Source: Lactiplantibacillus daoliensis
GTDB taxonomy: Bacteria; Bacillota; Bacilli; Lactobacillales; Lactobacillaceae
DNA: 64,000 nt
Assembly: GCF_005405005.1 (NCBI RefSeq)
Contig: NZ_BJDH01000002.1
Coordinates: forward strand, 362,910-426,909
Direction of reading: 5' to 3'
Below are positions 17,523-26,508 of this stretch, one piece after another. The notes beneath the pieces are model-generated. The model was not told where the DNA came from. It searched no databases and was given only the letters and a program-made list of their open reading frames with translations. Both the position numbers and the translations under genes were made by a program. How positions within the stretch are numbered: position 1 is the stretch's first letter; every line of letters starts with the position of its first letter.

Positions 17523-17718
17523 TTGCGCCACACCCTTTCCATCTACTGTCTTCATTTTACCATTTATCGCTGGTGAATGCGTTCTCAATTCGTTTGTTCA
17601 ATGGAAAAAGACCGTTAAGTGGCCGAACAGTGACTTTTACACGATATTTACACAAACAGAATCACCCCTTTACACTCAGCGGTTACAATGGCCTTATTCC
17701 ACTGGGGAGGCGGTTTAC

Positions 17719-17958
17719 ATGTTAACGCTTGAGAAAAGACATCATGGCGTGATTATTAGTCAAACCATCGTCATTAATGATGAAGTCGAATATCAGCTTG
17801 ATTTAACTAGCAAACGTTGGTCTAAGTATCCCTTTACCGTCAAAATTACCGCATTAACGCTGGTCGGTCATACTATCATTTCGGTCGCCCACTTTTCAGA
17901 TTTAGCCGCAGCCCAATCCGCTTATGAAGCGTATTTTACAGATTTAGCACAAAAATAA
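17719..17958 (+). CDS. hypothetical protein, 79 residues
   Basis: Small soluble protein without a recognised domain. GGGGAGG is 8-9 bases before the ATG, and its composition is like its neighbours, so translation is likely. Alternating hydrophobic residues suggest a beta-rich fold. It lies between the divergent stress-protein gene and the GtrA gene. No function assigned. Confidence 0.65.
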   Translation: MLTLEKRHHGVIISQTIVINDEVEYQLDLTSKRWSKYPFTVKITALTLVGHTIISVAHFSDLAAAQSAYEAYFTDLAQK

Positions 17959-18033
17959 TGATTAACCCCCGCACAACTTGTTTTTTTATGCTACGATAAT
18001 AGCACTTAATTTAACACCTTGGAGCGGGAAATC

Positions 18034-18459
18034 TTGAAAACAATTATGCAACTATGGCATCGCTATCAGAGCGTTTTGTCTTATTTAATCTTTGGTGGCC
18101 TCACCACCGTCGTGAACTTTGTGGCCTTTTGGCTGTTCAACGACCTGGTTGGTTGGCCCGTCTGGCTCAGTAACGCCATCGCTTGGTTCTTGTCTGTGCT
18201 ATTCGCCTACATCACCAACAAACTTTGGGTCTTTGACTCCAAAACACCGACTGTCAAAGCAGTCATGGCCGAAGCCACGTCATTCTTTGGCTTCCGTCTC
18301 TTGAGCTTCTTCGTTGACGAAGCCATCATGATTATTGGGGTTACCGTCTTACATGGCAACAACTTACTTGTGAAGTTCTTAGATCAAGTAATCGTCGTAG
18401 TCATGAACTGGTTTTTCAGTAAATTATTCATTTTTAAAGATCGTGCCGATAAAGACTAA
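18034..18459 (+). CDS. GtrA-family membrane protein
   Basis: 141 residues with four membrane segments (about 11-34, 40-60, 76-98, 105-128) and the GtrA hallmarks FGGLTTVVNF and ITNKLWVF. GtrA proteins are thought to move undecaprenyl-linked sugars for cell-surface glycosylation. A TTG start at 18034 fits the GGAG at 18021-18024; an ATG at 18046 is the alternative. No glycosyltransferase is next to it. Confidence 0.88.
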   Translation: MKTIMQLWHRYQSVLSYLIFGGLTTVVNFVAFWLFNDLVGWPVWLSNAIAWFLSVLFAYITNKLWVFDSKTPTVKAVMAEATSFFGFRLLSFFVDEAIMIIGVTVLHGNNLLVKFLDQVIVVVMNWFFSKLFIFKDRADKD

Positions 18460-18496
18460 AAAAAGTGGCTGAGAATTTTCTCGGTCACTTTTTATT
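18457..18496 (+). terminator. rho-independent terminator
   Basis: AAAAAAAGTGGCTGAGAA and TTCTCGGTCACTTTTT pair just after the GtrA stop codon. Confidence 0.75.
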
Positions 18497-18547
18497 TGGG
18501 CATACTAGACGAATCTTGTGCCATCATTCCGTGATAGCGGGTTAAAA

Positions 18548-19021
18548 CTAACCTAACTTCTGATTTGCAGTATGTAATAACTGTAAAGTTTGCATGACTT
18601 CATCGATATTAATACCGTCCCAGTTGTAAAAAGTGAACTGCCGACCGCCCTTCATTTGAATCAGTAAATGGCGGGCCGTCGACTCGTAACCGTTACGGAT
18701 CTCACTCTGCGTCGTCGTCATTTCGTAATACTGAATCTGTGCCAAATTGATGACGATCTCGCCGATCCGGACAAATCGTGGGCCATCCGCGGTAGTTGGT
18801 ACCGGCACGACGACACGTGAGCCATCATGATGATGCAAACATAATTCTGTCGCTAGTAACCCGGCAGCGGTCAACTGCGGCGTAAAACAGATTTCCTCCC
18901 CCAAGTGTACCGGTCCAACGGTGGGTGCCGCTGACAAAGCAAACTTAAAATGACGTCCATGGAAATCGGTTAGAATCCCTTGATTCAAGGGACGGTTAAT
19001 TTTAGTAACATGGCCAATCAT
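18548..19021 (-). CDS. hypothetical protein, 157 residues
   Basis: Soluble protein without a domain I recognise. The N terminus MIGHVTKINRPLNQGILTDFHGRHFKFAL looks like a cold-shock or OB-type strand pattern, and residues 80-150 form a second beta-rich part. GAGAGGAG is before the ATG. It stands alone, convergent with the GtrA gene. No function assigned. Confidence 0.72.
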   Translation of the reverse strand: MIGHVTKINRPLNQGILTDFHGRHFKFALSAAPTVGPVHLGEEICFTPQLTAAGLLATELCLHHHDGSRVVVPVPTTADGPRFVRIGEIVINLAQIQYYEMTTTQSEIRNGYESTARHLLIQMKGGRQFTFYNWDGINIDEVMQTLQLLHTANQKLG

Positions 19022-19203
19022 AATAATCCTCTCCTCTCTACCGATACTGTAAATTTACCACGCTAATTAATGGTTAGCGCCTAATTTCCCCAAGCTTGCG
19101 CAGATTTGGACAAATTCCGTGAGCAAGTAACTTAATTATCCTTTTTAAGCCACTAAACGTGCTACACTATAATGAATTAAAGCAGTTTAGGGAGGTTGTC
19201 AAA

Positions 19204-19530
19204 TTGGGATTTAGCCCCGCAGAAACCGATTACTTAACCGATATTTTAACCACGCATTTGTTTACACTGTTGTCACGTGTCACTCGTTGGCAAACGCACA
19301 GTTTATCACAACAACAATATGATCAGCAGGTCGCTGAAACCCTCACGCCTAATCTGGAAAAGCTGCAGTCAATTGCCGCTCAGTTGGCACCGACCGTGGG
19401 GAATCAGGAGCAGTATCAAGCCTTACAACTGGGGATTGATAAATTGGTGCAAGCCCAGAGTTATCAACTTACTGAGGAACAACTCAGCCAAGCCAATGAA
19501 CGGCGGCTCAGTCGCCATCGTTTTCGCTAA
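19204..19530 (+). CDS. hypothetical protein, 108 residues
   Basis: Mostly helical, glutamine-rich protein, no recognised domain. A TTG start at 19204 is preferred because GGGAGG lies 9 bases upstream; the frame is open to 19159 but has no ribosome site there. It is followed by a perfect bidirectional terminator. Confidence 0.68.
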   Translation: MGFSPAETDYLTDILTTHLFTLLSRVTRWQTHSLSQQQYDQQVAETLTPNLEKLQSIAAQLAPTVGNQEQYQALQLGIDKLVQAQSYQLTEEQLSQANERRLSRHRFR

Positions 19531-19569
19531 AATAAGCGCAACCCATAAAATTGGGTTGCGCTTATTTTA
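19529..19569. terminator. bidirectional terminator
   Basis: AAAATAAGCGCAACCC and GGGTTGCGCTTATTTT form a perfect stem between two convergent genes. Confidence 0.88.
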
Positions 19570-19580
19570 GTGTGATTCAA

Positions 19581-20585
19581 TTAGTTAGACTTGCGTCGTG
19601 TGCGTAATAACCAGATGATCCAACCGATCAATGCCAAGATTACAGCGCCCATGCCGCCAATTAGCCACCAGTTAATGGTTTGGGCTGGTTTACCAATCGT
19701 CAACTTGTTCATTTGCTGTGCTTTAGCAGCACTGATAGTGAACTCTTTCTTGAAATTCCACTTATACCTACCCTTTTCGGAGTCAGCCTTCAAGTGCAGC
19801 GTATACTTACCTGGTTCTAACTTTTCCACACCATCTCCTAACGCATAGTTGAAATTACTGTTCGGTGCCATCCGCAGCTCTTCTTTGCTCGTTTTGAGAA
19901 GCTTTTTAGAACTGCCCGCCTTGGTCACGTAGCTGTTCACTTTCAACTCTCTCATAATCGCAGCCTTCGGATTCTGCAGCTGGGCGACAATCCTTTCACG
20001 ACCATTCAGCTTACGTGGTCCTGCATAGAGTAGTTTCATATCGGGTTCAACCGTTAAGTCATCTTCCTCTTGCAGTTTCAGCGCGATCGTGTAACCAAAT
20101 TGGTTTTGAATGCCGGCTTGTTTCTTCACTTGTTGCCGAATACTAATCCCACCTAAAGCGACCCCTTTATAGGCCTTTTTGGGCATTTCAATCGTGATTC
20201 CAACTTTTTTAGTTGAATTCGCTTTAACCTTAACGTTTTTGGAATTAGTCGTTGCTTCTGCAATATTGAATCCTAACGATGAATCGACTTTATCATCATC
20301 ACTCGTATGATAATTAAACGTCCCATTATTTGTCGTTGTTGCCAAGCTCGTAATGACATCATACGTATGCTGAATCTTGTCACCATTGTGAATATCGACA
20401 TAAATAGTCTGTTCTTGCCCAGGTTCCATCTTAAGGTTAAAGTACGAATTCTTATCATCAAGCTGATTACTGGGCAGCTCCGGATGCACAGTGAAATGAT
20501 TTTCTTCAGCGTATGCTGTTCGCGTCACAATCAGGCTACTAAGTCCAACCATTATTCCTAAGAGCCAACAAATTTTTTTGAACAT
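19581..20585 (-). CDS. DUF916 / DUF3324 cell-surface protein
   Basis: 334 residues: signal peptide (KKICWLLGIMVGLSSLIVTRTAYA), DUF916 domain about residues 30-155 (QLDDKNSYFNLKMEPGQEQT), DUF3324 domain about 160-290, a C-terminal membrane segment (about 306-328) and a short RTRRKSN tail. Such proteins bind peptidoglycan and WxL proteins and anchor them. The start is the ATG at 20585, five bases after GGAGG. A WxL protein gene lies upstream on the same strand, so the two probably work as a surface complex. Confidence 0.9.
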   Translation of the reverse strand: MFKKICWLLGIMVGLSSLIVTRTAYAEENHFTVHPELPSNQLDDKNSYFNLKMEPGQEQTIYVDIHNGDKIQHTYDVITSLATTTNNGTFNYHTSDDDKVDSSLGFNIAEATTNSKNVKVKANSTKKVGITIEMPKKAYKGVALGGISIRQQVKKQAGIQNQFGYTIALKLQEEDDLTVEPDMKLLYAGPRKLNGRERIVAQLQNPKAAIMRELKVNSYVTKAGSSKKLLKTSKEELRMAPNSNFNYALGDGVEKLEPGKYTLHLKADSEKGRYKWNFKKEFTISAAKAQQMNKLTIGKPAQTINWWLIGGMGAVILALIGWIIWLLRTRRKSN

Positions 20586-20749
20586 AAGAACCTCCAAATA
20601 GTTGATTTATTTGTCACCCGCAATAACCAATATATCGGGCATTGAGTGGCGAACAAGTTTAAACGTTCTGGGGATATCAAATAATCCAAAATTTTGCTGG
20701 ATTAGGTTACATCCTTACAGTCCGACTTAATTTTACACACAGTACTTAA

Positions 20750-21349
20750 TTAATCTGCAACCTCCCCATGTTCCAAATCCCAATAAACTCTTGCAGCATA
20801 TTCCCCAGCTGGATAACCACCACGTCCTGTTAAGTCAACTGCATTATCATTAAAATAAAGATGCGTTTCTCCCTTTGCAGCCATCTTTCCACTCTCGCTA
20901 GAAGACAAGAGTAGCGTTTTTTCTCCATCTTCCGCCATAATCGAAGCAGGGTTAGTCTGTACAGTAGCCTGATCATCTGTTCTATCAGAACTCACATCAT
21001 TTGTCTTAAAATCTAGTTGTGCGCCTTTCCATTGAATGTTATTTCCCATAAATGGTGTCATTGAAACGTTCACAGTCCAACCTTCAATATCTTTAGTATT
21101 CAATACAGTTAGATGCTTTCCTTTGCCTTTATTTGGTACAGTAAAAGTATTCGTTTCTGAGACATTATCAACAGTCCCAAATTCAAGTTCCGGTGCTGAT
21201 TTTAAGTATATCGATCCTACCTCACCTTCGATGTTAACCGTCGCGGGAGTGTCTAATTCTGTTGGTTCCGCCGCATGTACAACCGCAGGAGCCATAAACA
21301 GGGTTGCCGCACCTAACGCTACTAAACTCATCTTCTTCATTTTAAACAT
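20750..21349 (-). CDS. WxL domain surface protein
   Basis: 199 residues. Signal peptide with cleavage likely after VVHAA (about residue 27), then a WxL domain covering the rest. The distal motif is YWDLEHG near residue 191; the proximal motif reads W-T-V (EGWTVNVSMT) instead of W-x-L. WxL domains bind peptidoglycan non-covalently. GGAGG is 8 bases before the ATG. It is upstream of the DUF916 partner, separated by 164 bp without an obvious terminator. Confidence 0.9.
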   Translation of the reverse strand: MFKMKKMSLVALGAATLFMAPAVVHAAEPTELDTPATVNIEGEVGSIYLKSAPELEFGTVDNVSETNTFTVPNKGKGKHLTVLNTKDIEGWTVNVSMTPFMGNNIQWKGAQLDFKTNDVSSDRTDDQATVQTNPASIMAEDGEKTLLLSSSESGKMAAKGETHLYFNDNAVDLTGRGGYPAGEYAARVYWDLEHGEVAD

Positions 21350-22094
21350 GTGGTAATCCTCCTTGTTTTTTCAAACTGACTTACTGACCGACAACGGTGA
21401 AACGCGAATTTGACTTAACCAACTACCACCACTTTCATCATTAGTCCTTCTTCTCATTAACTTTCAAGTTTGCCCACTAATCAGACAATCTCGAGTGAAT
21501 CGCCCACAACCTAAGAATTTAGAGAAACTCTTCGATTTAATTCACCCGGAGTGATTCCTTTAAAATCAATGTTGCCATCAACTTTAACTGGTGTCAGGTT
21601 ATCAAGACATAACTTTAGTCGCTAACCGATAAGAATTATCTAATTAGTTTGATAATTTATTACAAGACTAAATTTATCAGATAATCGAAACTCTGACAAG
21701 CCTGATGCTCGATAAAATTCAACTTTTTTTGTTGATATATCACCTTTTGGACCGTTTTCAGGCCGACAAAGTTCAGGGTTGTACAAGCATGGGGTTAGTC
21801 TGAAAAATAAGGTAAAATCCGCCAGCAGCCTGATCTTATCAGTTTGATAATAACCAATTTATTTCCGCATTGATACTATCGGCAAAAAAAGTTGATTTTT
21901 TTGAAATTATTCTGCTCAAATCAGTTTGACTGGGCTCATTTCCCGACTCAAAGTTGAAAATAATGACCATTTTCTGACCAATTAACTTGGACTCTTAACA
22001 GAAAATTCAAATTTAGATCACGGGATAGCTATTTTTAGTCGTTACAATTAAGTCATTAAGTTAAACGATACGATGTGAAAGAAGGAGGATTCCA
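21350..22094. other. gene-free AT-rich region
   Basis: About 745 bp between the WxL gene and a small membrane protein. No open frame with a ribosome site, no match to the repeat families of this window and no clear structured RNA was seen. It must hold the promoters of the two divergent genes. Several TTATCAGTTTGATAAT-like dyads occur between 21645 and 21860. Confidence 0.5.
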
Positions 22095-22277
22095 ATGTTT
22101 TTACTCATTTACTGTACGCTCGCCATTGCCGTTTTCTTTTTAATCTTCGGTTTCAAAACCGCCGCGGCTGTCATTGGCCTGCTAGCGCTCGTCTTATTGG
22201 CTTACTCCTTCATTCGTCGACAAATTGAACGGAAACGCCTGTTAAAACAGCACACCACCAACAAAAGCCGTAGTTAA
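22095..22277 (+). CDS. small membrane protein, 60 residues
   Basis: Two hydrophobic segments (about 2-20 and 23-41) followed by a basic tail RRQIERKRLLKQ. GAAGGAGG precedes the ATG at about 7 bases and a strong terminator follows, so it is likely expressed. Family not recognised. Confidence 0.72.
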   Translation: MFLLIYCTLAIAVFFLIFGFKTAAAVIGLLALVLLAYSFIRRQIERKRLLKQHTTNKSRS

Positions 22278-22287
22278 TATCGTCGGC

Positions 22288-22336
22288 AAAAAAATGACCT
22301 CCTTAAATCTGATGAGATTTAAGGAGGTCATTTTTT
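22288..22336. terminator. bidirectional terminator
   Basis: AAAAAATGACCTCCTTAAAT and ATTTAAGGAGGTCATTTTTT form a perfect 20 bp stem between convergent genes. Confidence 0.9.
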
Positions 22337-22338
22337 AA

Positions 22339-23535
22339 CTAGGCAGTCAGTTCCGCTAAACAACGGACAATATTTTGGACTGCTTGATGCACATACTTAG
22401 GATCAGTCGCTAAGTTCAAACGGACAAAGCCCTGATCATTGGAACTGAACCATTCGCCAAAATCGACGGCCAGGCCACATTTATCCTGTATAAATTCACG
22501 CGTGTATTCTGGTTTCACGTAAGCCCGAATATCCAACCAAGTCAGATAGGTACCTTGTAAGTCAGCAACAACGATTTTTGGCGCGTGTTCGGCCAACTCA
22601 GTCTTCAAATAATGATAGTTACTACGAATAATATCTAAAATCTGATCGAGCCATTCTGCACCGTAAGTGTAAGCCGCTTCCCCCGCTACTTGGCCTAAAA
22701 TATTCGTTTCAGTCTGATTAATCGTCTGAATGAAATCATCATATTGTTGGCGCAAGGCATCATTTGGAATAATGACATGTGAGTTCAACAAGCACGCCAC
22801 GTTAAATGTCTTCGATGGCGAATTGACGACAATTACATTATTTTCAAAGCGCCTGTTAGAAACCGTTAAAGCTGAGATGAAAGGATGATTTTCTGGATCA
22901 ATTTCCAAGTCTTGATGAATTTCATCTGAAATCACAAGTACATGATATTGTTCGCATAACGCTAAGATTTTTGTTTCTTCGGCTTCGGTCCAAACATGAC
23001 CAACCGGATTATGTGGAGAACATTGAATGAATAACCGCACTTCATTGGCTTTAATTTTCGCTTCAACATCATCAAAATCAATCGAATAACTCCCATGGTC
23101 ATTCACCAACTCAGATGTCACCAACTGCCGATGATTGTCCTGAACAGCATTAAAGAAAGGATAGTACACGGGTGTCAAAATCAAAACGCCGTCCCCTGGT
23201 TGGGTATAAGCATTGACTAAGGCGTATAGTGAGTTAACCACGCCGGTCCCAAATCGAATCCAATCCTTTTTTAACGTAAGTCCGTGGCGCTGTTCTTCCC
23301 AATTAATGAAGGCGTCATAATAACTATCTGGTGTATACGAATAGCCGTAAATACCATGAGCAACTCGTTCAGTTAAGGCCTGTGTCACCTGTTCAGGAAC
23401 CTTAAATTCCATATCTGCGACCCACATTGCAATTAAATCCTTGTTTCCATAACGTTGATCCAACGCATCCCACTTGAGTGAGTTGGTATTTAACCGGTTC
23501 GTGGCGTACTTTTCAATAAATGCTGATTGATCCAT
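22339..23535 (-). CDS. MalY/PatB family PLP aminotransferase, cystathionine beta-lyase
   Basis: 398 residues, fold type I PLP enzyme. CSPHNPVGHVWT (residues 172-183), SDEIHQDLE (about 202-210) and the PLP lysine in NSPSKTFNVA (about 237-246) mark the MalY/PatB group, which cleave cystathionine or cysteine to release homocysteine or sulfide. It is preceded by a T-box leader, so expression responds to an uncharged tRNA; methionine is expected from its role but see the finding on the specifier. Monocistronic. Confidence 0.92.
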   Translation of the reverse strand: MDQSAFIEKYATNRLNTNSLKWDALDQRYGNKDLIAMWVADMEFKVPEQVTQALTERVAHGIYGYSYTPDSYYDAFINWEEQRHGLTLKKDWIRFGTGVVNSLYALVNAYTQPGDGVLILTPVYYPFFNAVQDNHRQLVTSELVNDHGSYSIDFDDVEAKIKANEVRLFIQCSPHNPVGHVWTEAEETKILALCEQYHVLVISDEIHQDLEIDPENHPFISALTVSNRRFENNVIVVNSPSKTFNVACLLNSHVIIPNDALRQQYDDFIQTINQTETNILGQVAGEAAYTYGAEWLDQILDIIRSNYHYLKTELAEHAPKIVVADLQGTYLTWLDIRAYVKPEYTREFIQDKCGLAVDFGEWFSSNDQGFVRLNLATDPKYVHQAVQNIVRCLAELTA

Positions 23536-23570
23536 CTTTAAAACTCCCCTTCATGACATTGCTGAACAAT

Positions 23571-23815
23571 AAAAAAACTCCGTCCTCATTACGAAGGACG
23601 AAGTTTTTAACTCCGAGGTGCCACCTATCTTCACAGCTATTGCTGCCTCATTATCGCGCTAAACACACGCTTAATCTGGGTATCGGTGATCAATCCGGAC
23701 CAGTTGCGTCAACAACTGATCAACTCCGAGTTCATCTTCATTAAGCACCTACTGTCAATTTCCACCAACCATTGACTCGCTGTTGGCACATGCTTAACTA
23801 CTCTTCTCATCAACG
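23571..23815 (-). promoter_or_regulatory. T-box leader of the MalY/PatB gene
   Basis: On the minus strand: Stem I with S-turn AGTA (23802-23799) and upper helix GTTAAGCA / TGCTTAAT; 3' side of the specifier loop TGAAGATGAA (23740-23731); T-box core AGGTGGCACCTCGG (about 23626-23613); and terminator CGTCCT...AGGACG with a T-run (23606-23571). By alignment with the T-box at 53600 the specifier is ATG (Met, 23735-23733). The bulge TGGC would instead pair with a G discriminator. Confidence 0.85.
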
Positions 23816-23837
23816 TATCATTTTTTAAGTTGTTTCT

Positions 23838-23866
23838 AACTTACAACGTTCATTCATGATTGTCAA
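23838..23866 (-). promoter_or_regulatory. promoter of the T-box transcript
   Basis: TTGACA at 23866-23861 and TAAGTT at 23843-23838, spacer 17 bases, about 25 bp upstream of Stem I. The -35 overlaps the 3' end of the preceding gene. Confidence 0.65.
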
Positions 23867-24368
23867 GCAAGCTAAATTGTGGTCGTTCAGGCGTTTCATA
23901 ACTGGCGATTACCTGATCAGCAATGGGAAACGCTCCCGTTTCCAAGTAGCGCTTCGCTTGCAAAACGGCTGGCGAACTATTCGCCCAATTCAATTGATCT
24001 AAGGACACACGTGCTGCCCCCGCAGATAAAGCCGGCGTATAATTTGGTCGCTGCGTCATCAACTGACCACCAACTGGTTCCAGTAAATAGTATGTACTGA
24101 CAACCATTCGTGGGGTCCATTCTGACGTCGTCGCTGGTAATATTAAACGAATCGTACCAAGTTGTTTTTCAATGGTCGTTTGTAAGCCCGTTTCCATCGC
24201 CGCAATGGCGGTGACAGTTTCACTCAGGGTCTTCGCTACCGTCACTGGTGCAGTTGCTAAATCATAACGATTTTCAAATGGTCCCGTTAGGCATTTGGTC
24301 ACAACTAAAGTGGTTTCATCACCAATGATGCCACATACCACTAACGGTGTCTCTTGTTCGAGTATCAT
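23850..24368 (-). CDS. hypothetical protein resembling a degenerate Nudix domain
   Basis: 172 residues. The spacing of ETPLVVCGIIG..., FENRYDLA..., KTLSETVTAIAAMETGLQ looks like a Nudix fold, but the box GX5EX7REUXEEXGU is not conserved: only the last Glu-Thr-Gly-Leu is recognisable. If it is a Nudix protein it lacks the metal-binding glutamates. The start at 24368 follows AAGGAAG; an ATG six codons earlier has no ribosome site. Function unknown. Confidence 0.62.
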   Translation of the reverse strand: MILEQETPLVVCGIIGDETTLVVTKCLTGPFENRYDLATAPVTVAKTLSETVTAIAAMETGLQTTIEKQLGTIRLILPATTSEWTPRMVVSTYYLLEPVGGQLMTQRPNYTPALSAGAARVSLDQLNWANSSPAVLQAKRYLETGAFPIADQVIASYETPERPQFSLLDNHE

Positions 24369-24505
24369 CGGTTCCGCTTCCTTCATCTATGTCTTAAATT
24401 TCGTGATAAGTTAATTTTACCCCTTTAATCAATCAGCATAAACTAAAAACTATTCCAAATATAAATATTTAACAACTTATCACAATTAATTATTCTTTGA
24501 GTGTC

Positions 24506-24535
24506 AAAAAAGCTGAGGTCAGCCCCCAGCTTTTC
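24506..24535 (-). terminator. rho-independent terminator
   Basis: On the minus strand AAAAGCTGGGGGCTGA...CAGCTTTTTT, directly after the stop codon at 24546. Confidence 0.75.
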
Positions 24536-24545
24536 TTGGTCCTAA

Positions 24546-25184
24546 CTATTGATTTTGAATATCAGTCGTGTTGATAAATGACTGTGCTGGCACGCGAATA
24601 AGCCAACGCGTCATTGCTTGATGACCAACGCGCACACCCAGACCATTGATAAATGATGGTTGGTAAGTGGCGGTCATTTTAGCAACATAAGCATTTTCAT
24701 TTTGAGCATCCTTTTGCTGCAATGTTTTTTGCGACCACGGAATCCCGGTATCAATAATTTTAACTTGCTTTAAACTGCTAACTACCGTCGCTTTGTTGCT
24801 AGAAACCGTGTACTTAGCACCCTTGACCCAGTAATTGTAAACATGGACCGGCTTATTGCTCGTACTCCGATCAACAGCGACATAATATGAGCCTTCGTTA
24901 CCGACTCGCAAAACTAATGGTTCGTACTCATAGGCAACTTTAACTGCATTCGTATCTGATAAATTAACGCGCCGACTAAAGGTAACGTAACCCATCCCGA
25001 TGACTAAACAAAATGCGACGACTAATTCTACGCCGCTAATGATTAAATTGCCCCATTCAAATGTATGCTTGCGTTCCACGATCATTTTAATCCGACGAAC
25101 GCGGATATGATGAAATACCCAAACAAACACTGCTAAAGCAATAATCCAAGCAATGATTCCAATCCAGTTCCATGCAGAAGTCAT
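24546..25184 (-). CDS. membrane-anchored hypothetical protein (possibly LVIS_2131 family)
   Basis: 212 residues with two hydrophobic segments (about 5-25 and 47-69) and an extracytoplasmic beta-rich domain of about 140 residues. It resembles the lactobacillus family called LVIS_2131, from memory only. The only candidate ribosome site before the ATG is an AAAGGG. Function unknown. Its promoter region is divergent from the next gene. Confidence 0.7.
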   Translation of the reverse strand: MTSAWNWIGIIAWIIALAVFVWVFHHIRVRRIKMIVERKHTFEWGNLIISGVELVVAFCLVIGMGYVTFSRRVNLSDTNAVKVAYEYEPLVLRVGNEGSYYVAVDRSTSNKPVHVYNYWVKGAKYTVSSNKATVVSSLKQVKIIDTGIPWSQKTLQQKDAQNENAYVAKMTATYQPSFINGLGVRVGHQAMTRWLIRVPAQSFINTTDIQNQ

Positions 25185-25372
25185 TGATAGGCCAACCCTT
25201 TCCCTATTTCATTGTTGTTATGTTCTAATTGTAAATAATTCGAGAATAAATAACAAGTAATGCCACCAAACTTATTATTTGAGCTGATTGTGAAAATTAT
25301 CACTGAGGTCTCCCAATGTAATCGAATTCATGGTAAAATAAAGTTATTAACTTGTAGAAAGAAGGAGTACCA

Positions 25373-25690
25373 ATGATCGCAGCAATTATTTATTGGGTCG
25401 TTGTCGTAGGCTTAATCGTCTGGGGCGTTTGGATGGCCATCTTATCAGCATACTGGGCTAGTCAAAAACAAAACGGCAATATTTTCTTTATCGCAATTAT
25501 GAATACTTTAGGGGCTTTAGCCGGCTTGTTAGTTTGGTGGGTATTCAACAACCAACACTGGCAATATTACTGGTTATCCAGCAACGTTAACACCACTAAC
25601 CTATTAGGGATCGTCTTGATTTGCTACGTTGTCTTGATTGTAATTGAATTCTTCCAAGGCCGCAGTATCAAACCAGCCGCAACTAAATAA
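25373..25690 (+). CDS. membrane protein, 105 residues
   Basis: Three hydrophobic segments (about 3-28, 39-58 and 78-96), tryptophan-rich, with no recognised family. GAAGGAG sits 8 bases before the ATG. A terminator follows within 10 bp, so it is a single-gene transcript. Confidence 0.72.
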   Translation: MIAAIIYWVVVVGLIVWGVWMAILSAYWASQKQNGNIFFIAIMNTLGALAGLLVWWVFNNQHWQYYWLSSNVNTTNLLGIVLICYVVLIVIEFFQGRSIKPAATK

Positions 25691-25697
25691 CACTTTT

Positions 25698-25734
25698 AAG
25701 TCGCTCGAAATCTGATTGGATTTCAGCGGCTTTT
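25698..25734 (+). terminator. rho-independent terminator
   Basis: AAGTCGCTCGAAATC and GATTTCAGCGGCTTTT, stem with minor mismatches, after the small membrane gene. Confidence 0.7.
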
Positions 25735-25772
25735 CTATTGCTTTATAGTTAAACAGGAATATGGGAATATGG

Positions 25773-25838
25773 CGGTTGGGGGCACGGATGCTGGAACGTG
25801 GTAGGCACCACTAAGCATCCTCGCCCCCAACCGGCCAG
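25773..25838. repeat. minimal copy of the variable-stem hairpin family (H3)
   Basis: The stem 25774-25792 pairs with 25814-25832 (17 of 19 positions; ends GGTTGGGGGC / GCCCCCAACC). The loop reads GGAACGTGGTAGGCACCACTA, which is the GGAACGTGG and CACCACT core of the large elements at 3184 and 45063 with the middle removed. The stem sequence is unrelated to theirs. Confidence 0.75.
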
Positions 25839-25974
25839 CTGAATTTTTATTCACATGTTACAACCTATTTGTCGCAATCTTGCACTGAACAAAATTTCGA
25901 CCCGTCATCCGCTATAAAAATTAAATTATTAAACATTATATTTCATAATAAAACACTTTAAAGAAGGCCTCATC

Positions 25975-26508
25975 TTGAAAATTTTTCTCATTCGGCATGG
26001 CGAACCCGATTATACCGCTGTCGTCGAAAAACATTATGTTGGCTACGGTCGTGATTTAGGTGGTCTGACACCAGCAGGCATTAAAATGGCCCAACAATGT
26101 GCATTACGACCGGAGCTACAGCAGGCACAATTGATTTTGACTTCCCCATTCACCCGTGCAATGGCAACAACCCTTGAAATTGCACGGCAAGTCGCTGCAC
26201 CGGTCAAAGTTGAATTAGGATTACATGAATGGCAACCCGACCGCACTGGCACATTGATTGAAAACAATGATCAAGTTCTGAAATCCTATACCCAGTACCG
26301 CCGCACACCACATAGTCGTCCCGCAGACTTCCCTTATCCTTACGAAACTGCCGATGAAGTACAGGAGCGAGTCAAAGCGGTCTTTGCGAAATACGCCGAT
26401 CACTATGACTGCATCGCCTGTGTCACTCACGGCGAGGTCATGCACCAATTTGTTAATCAAGATAAATTTGATTATTGTGAAATTCAAACTATTAATTATC
26501 CCAACTAA
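25975..26508 (+). CDS. histidine phosphatase (phosphoglycerate mutase-like) family protein
   Basis: 177 residues. The phospho-histidine motif LIRHGEPD starts at residue 5; SPFTRAMAT near 57 and VTHGEVMHQF near 149 complete the active site. The start is a TTG at 25975 after AAGAAGG. The family includes broad phosphatases and phosphoglycerate mutases; at this length a small-molecule phosphatase is more likely. Confidence 0.87.
   Translation: MKIFLIRHGEPDYTAVVEKHYVGYGRDLGGLTPAGIKMAQQCALRPELQQAQLILTSPFTRAMATTLEIARQVAAPVKVELGLHEWQPDRTGTLIENNDQVLKSYTQYRRTPHSRPADFPYPYETADEVQERVKAVFAKYADHYDCIACVTHGEVMHQFVNQDKFDYCEIQTINYPN

Noticed and set aside
21350..22094. A structured RNA or riboswitch before the WxL or small membrane gene.
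   Set aside because: Only short AT-rich dyads around TTATCA were seen, with no conserved core or terminator.
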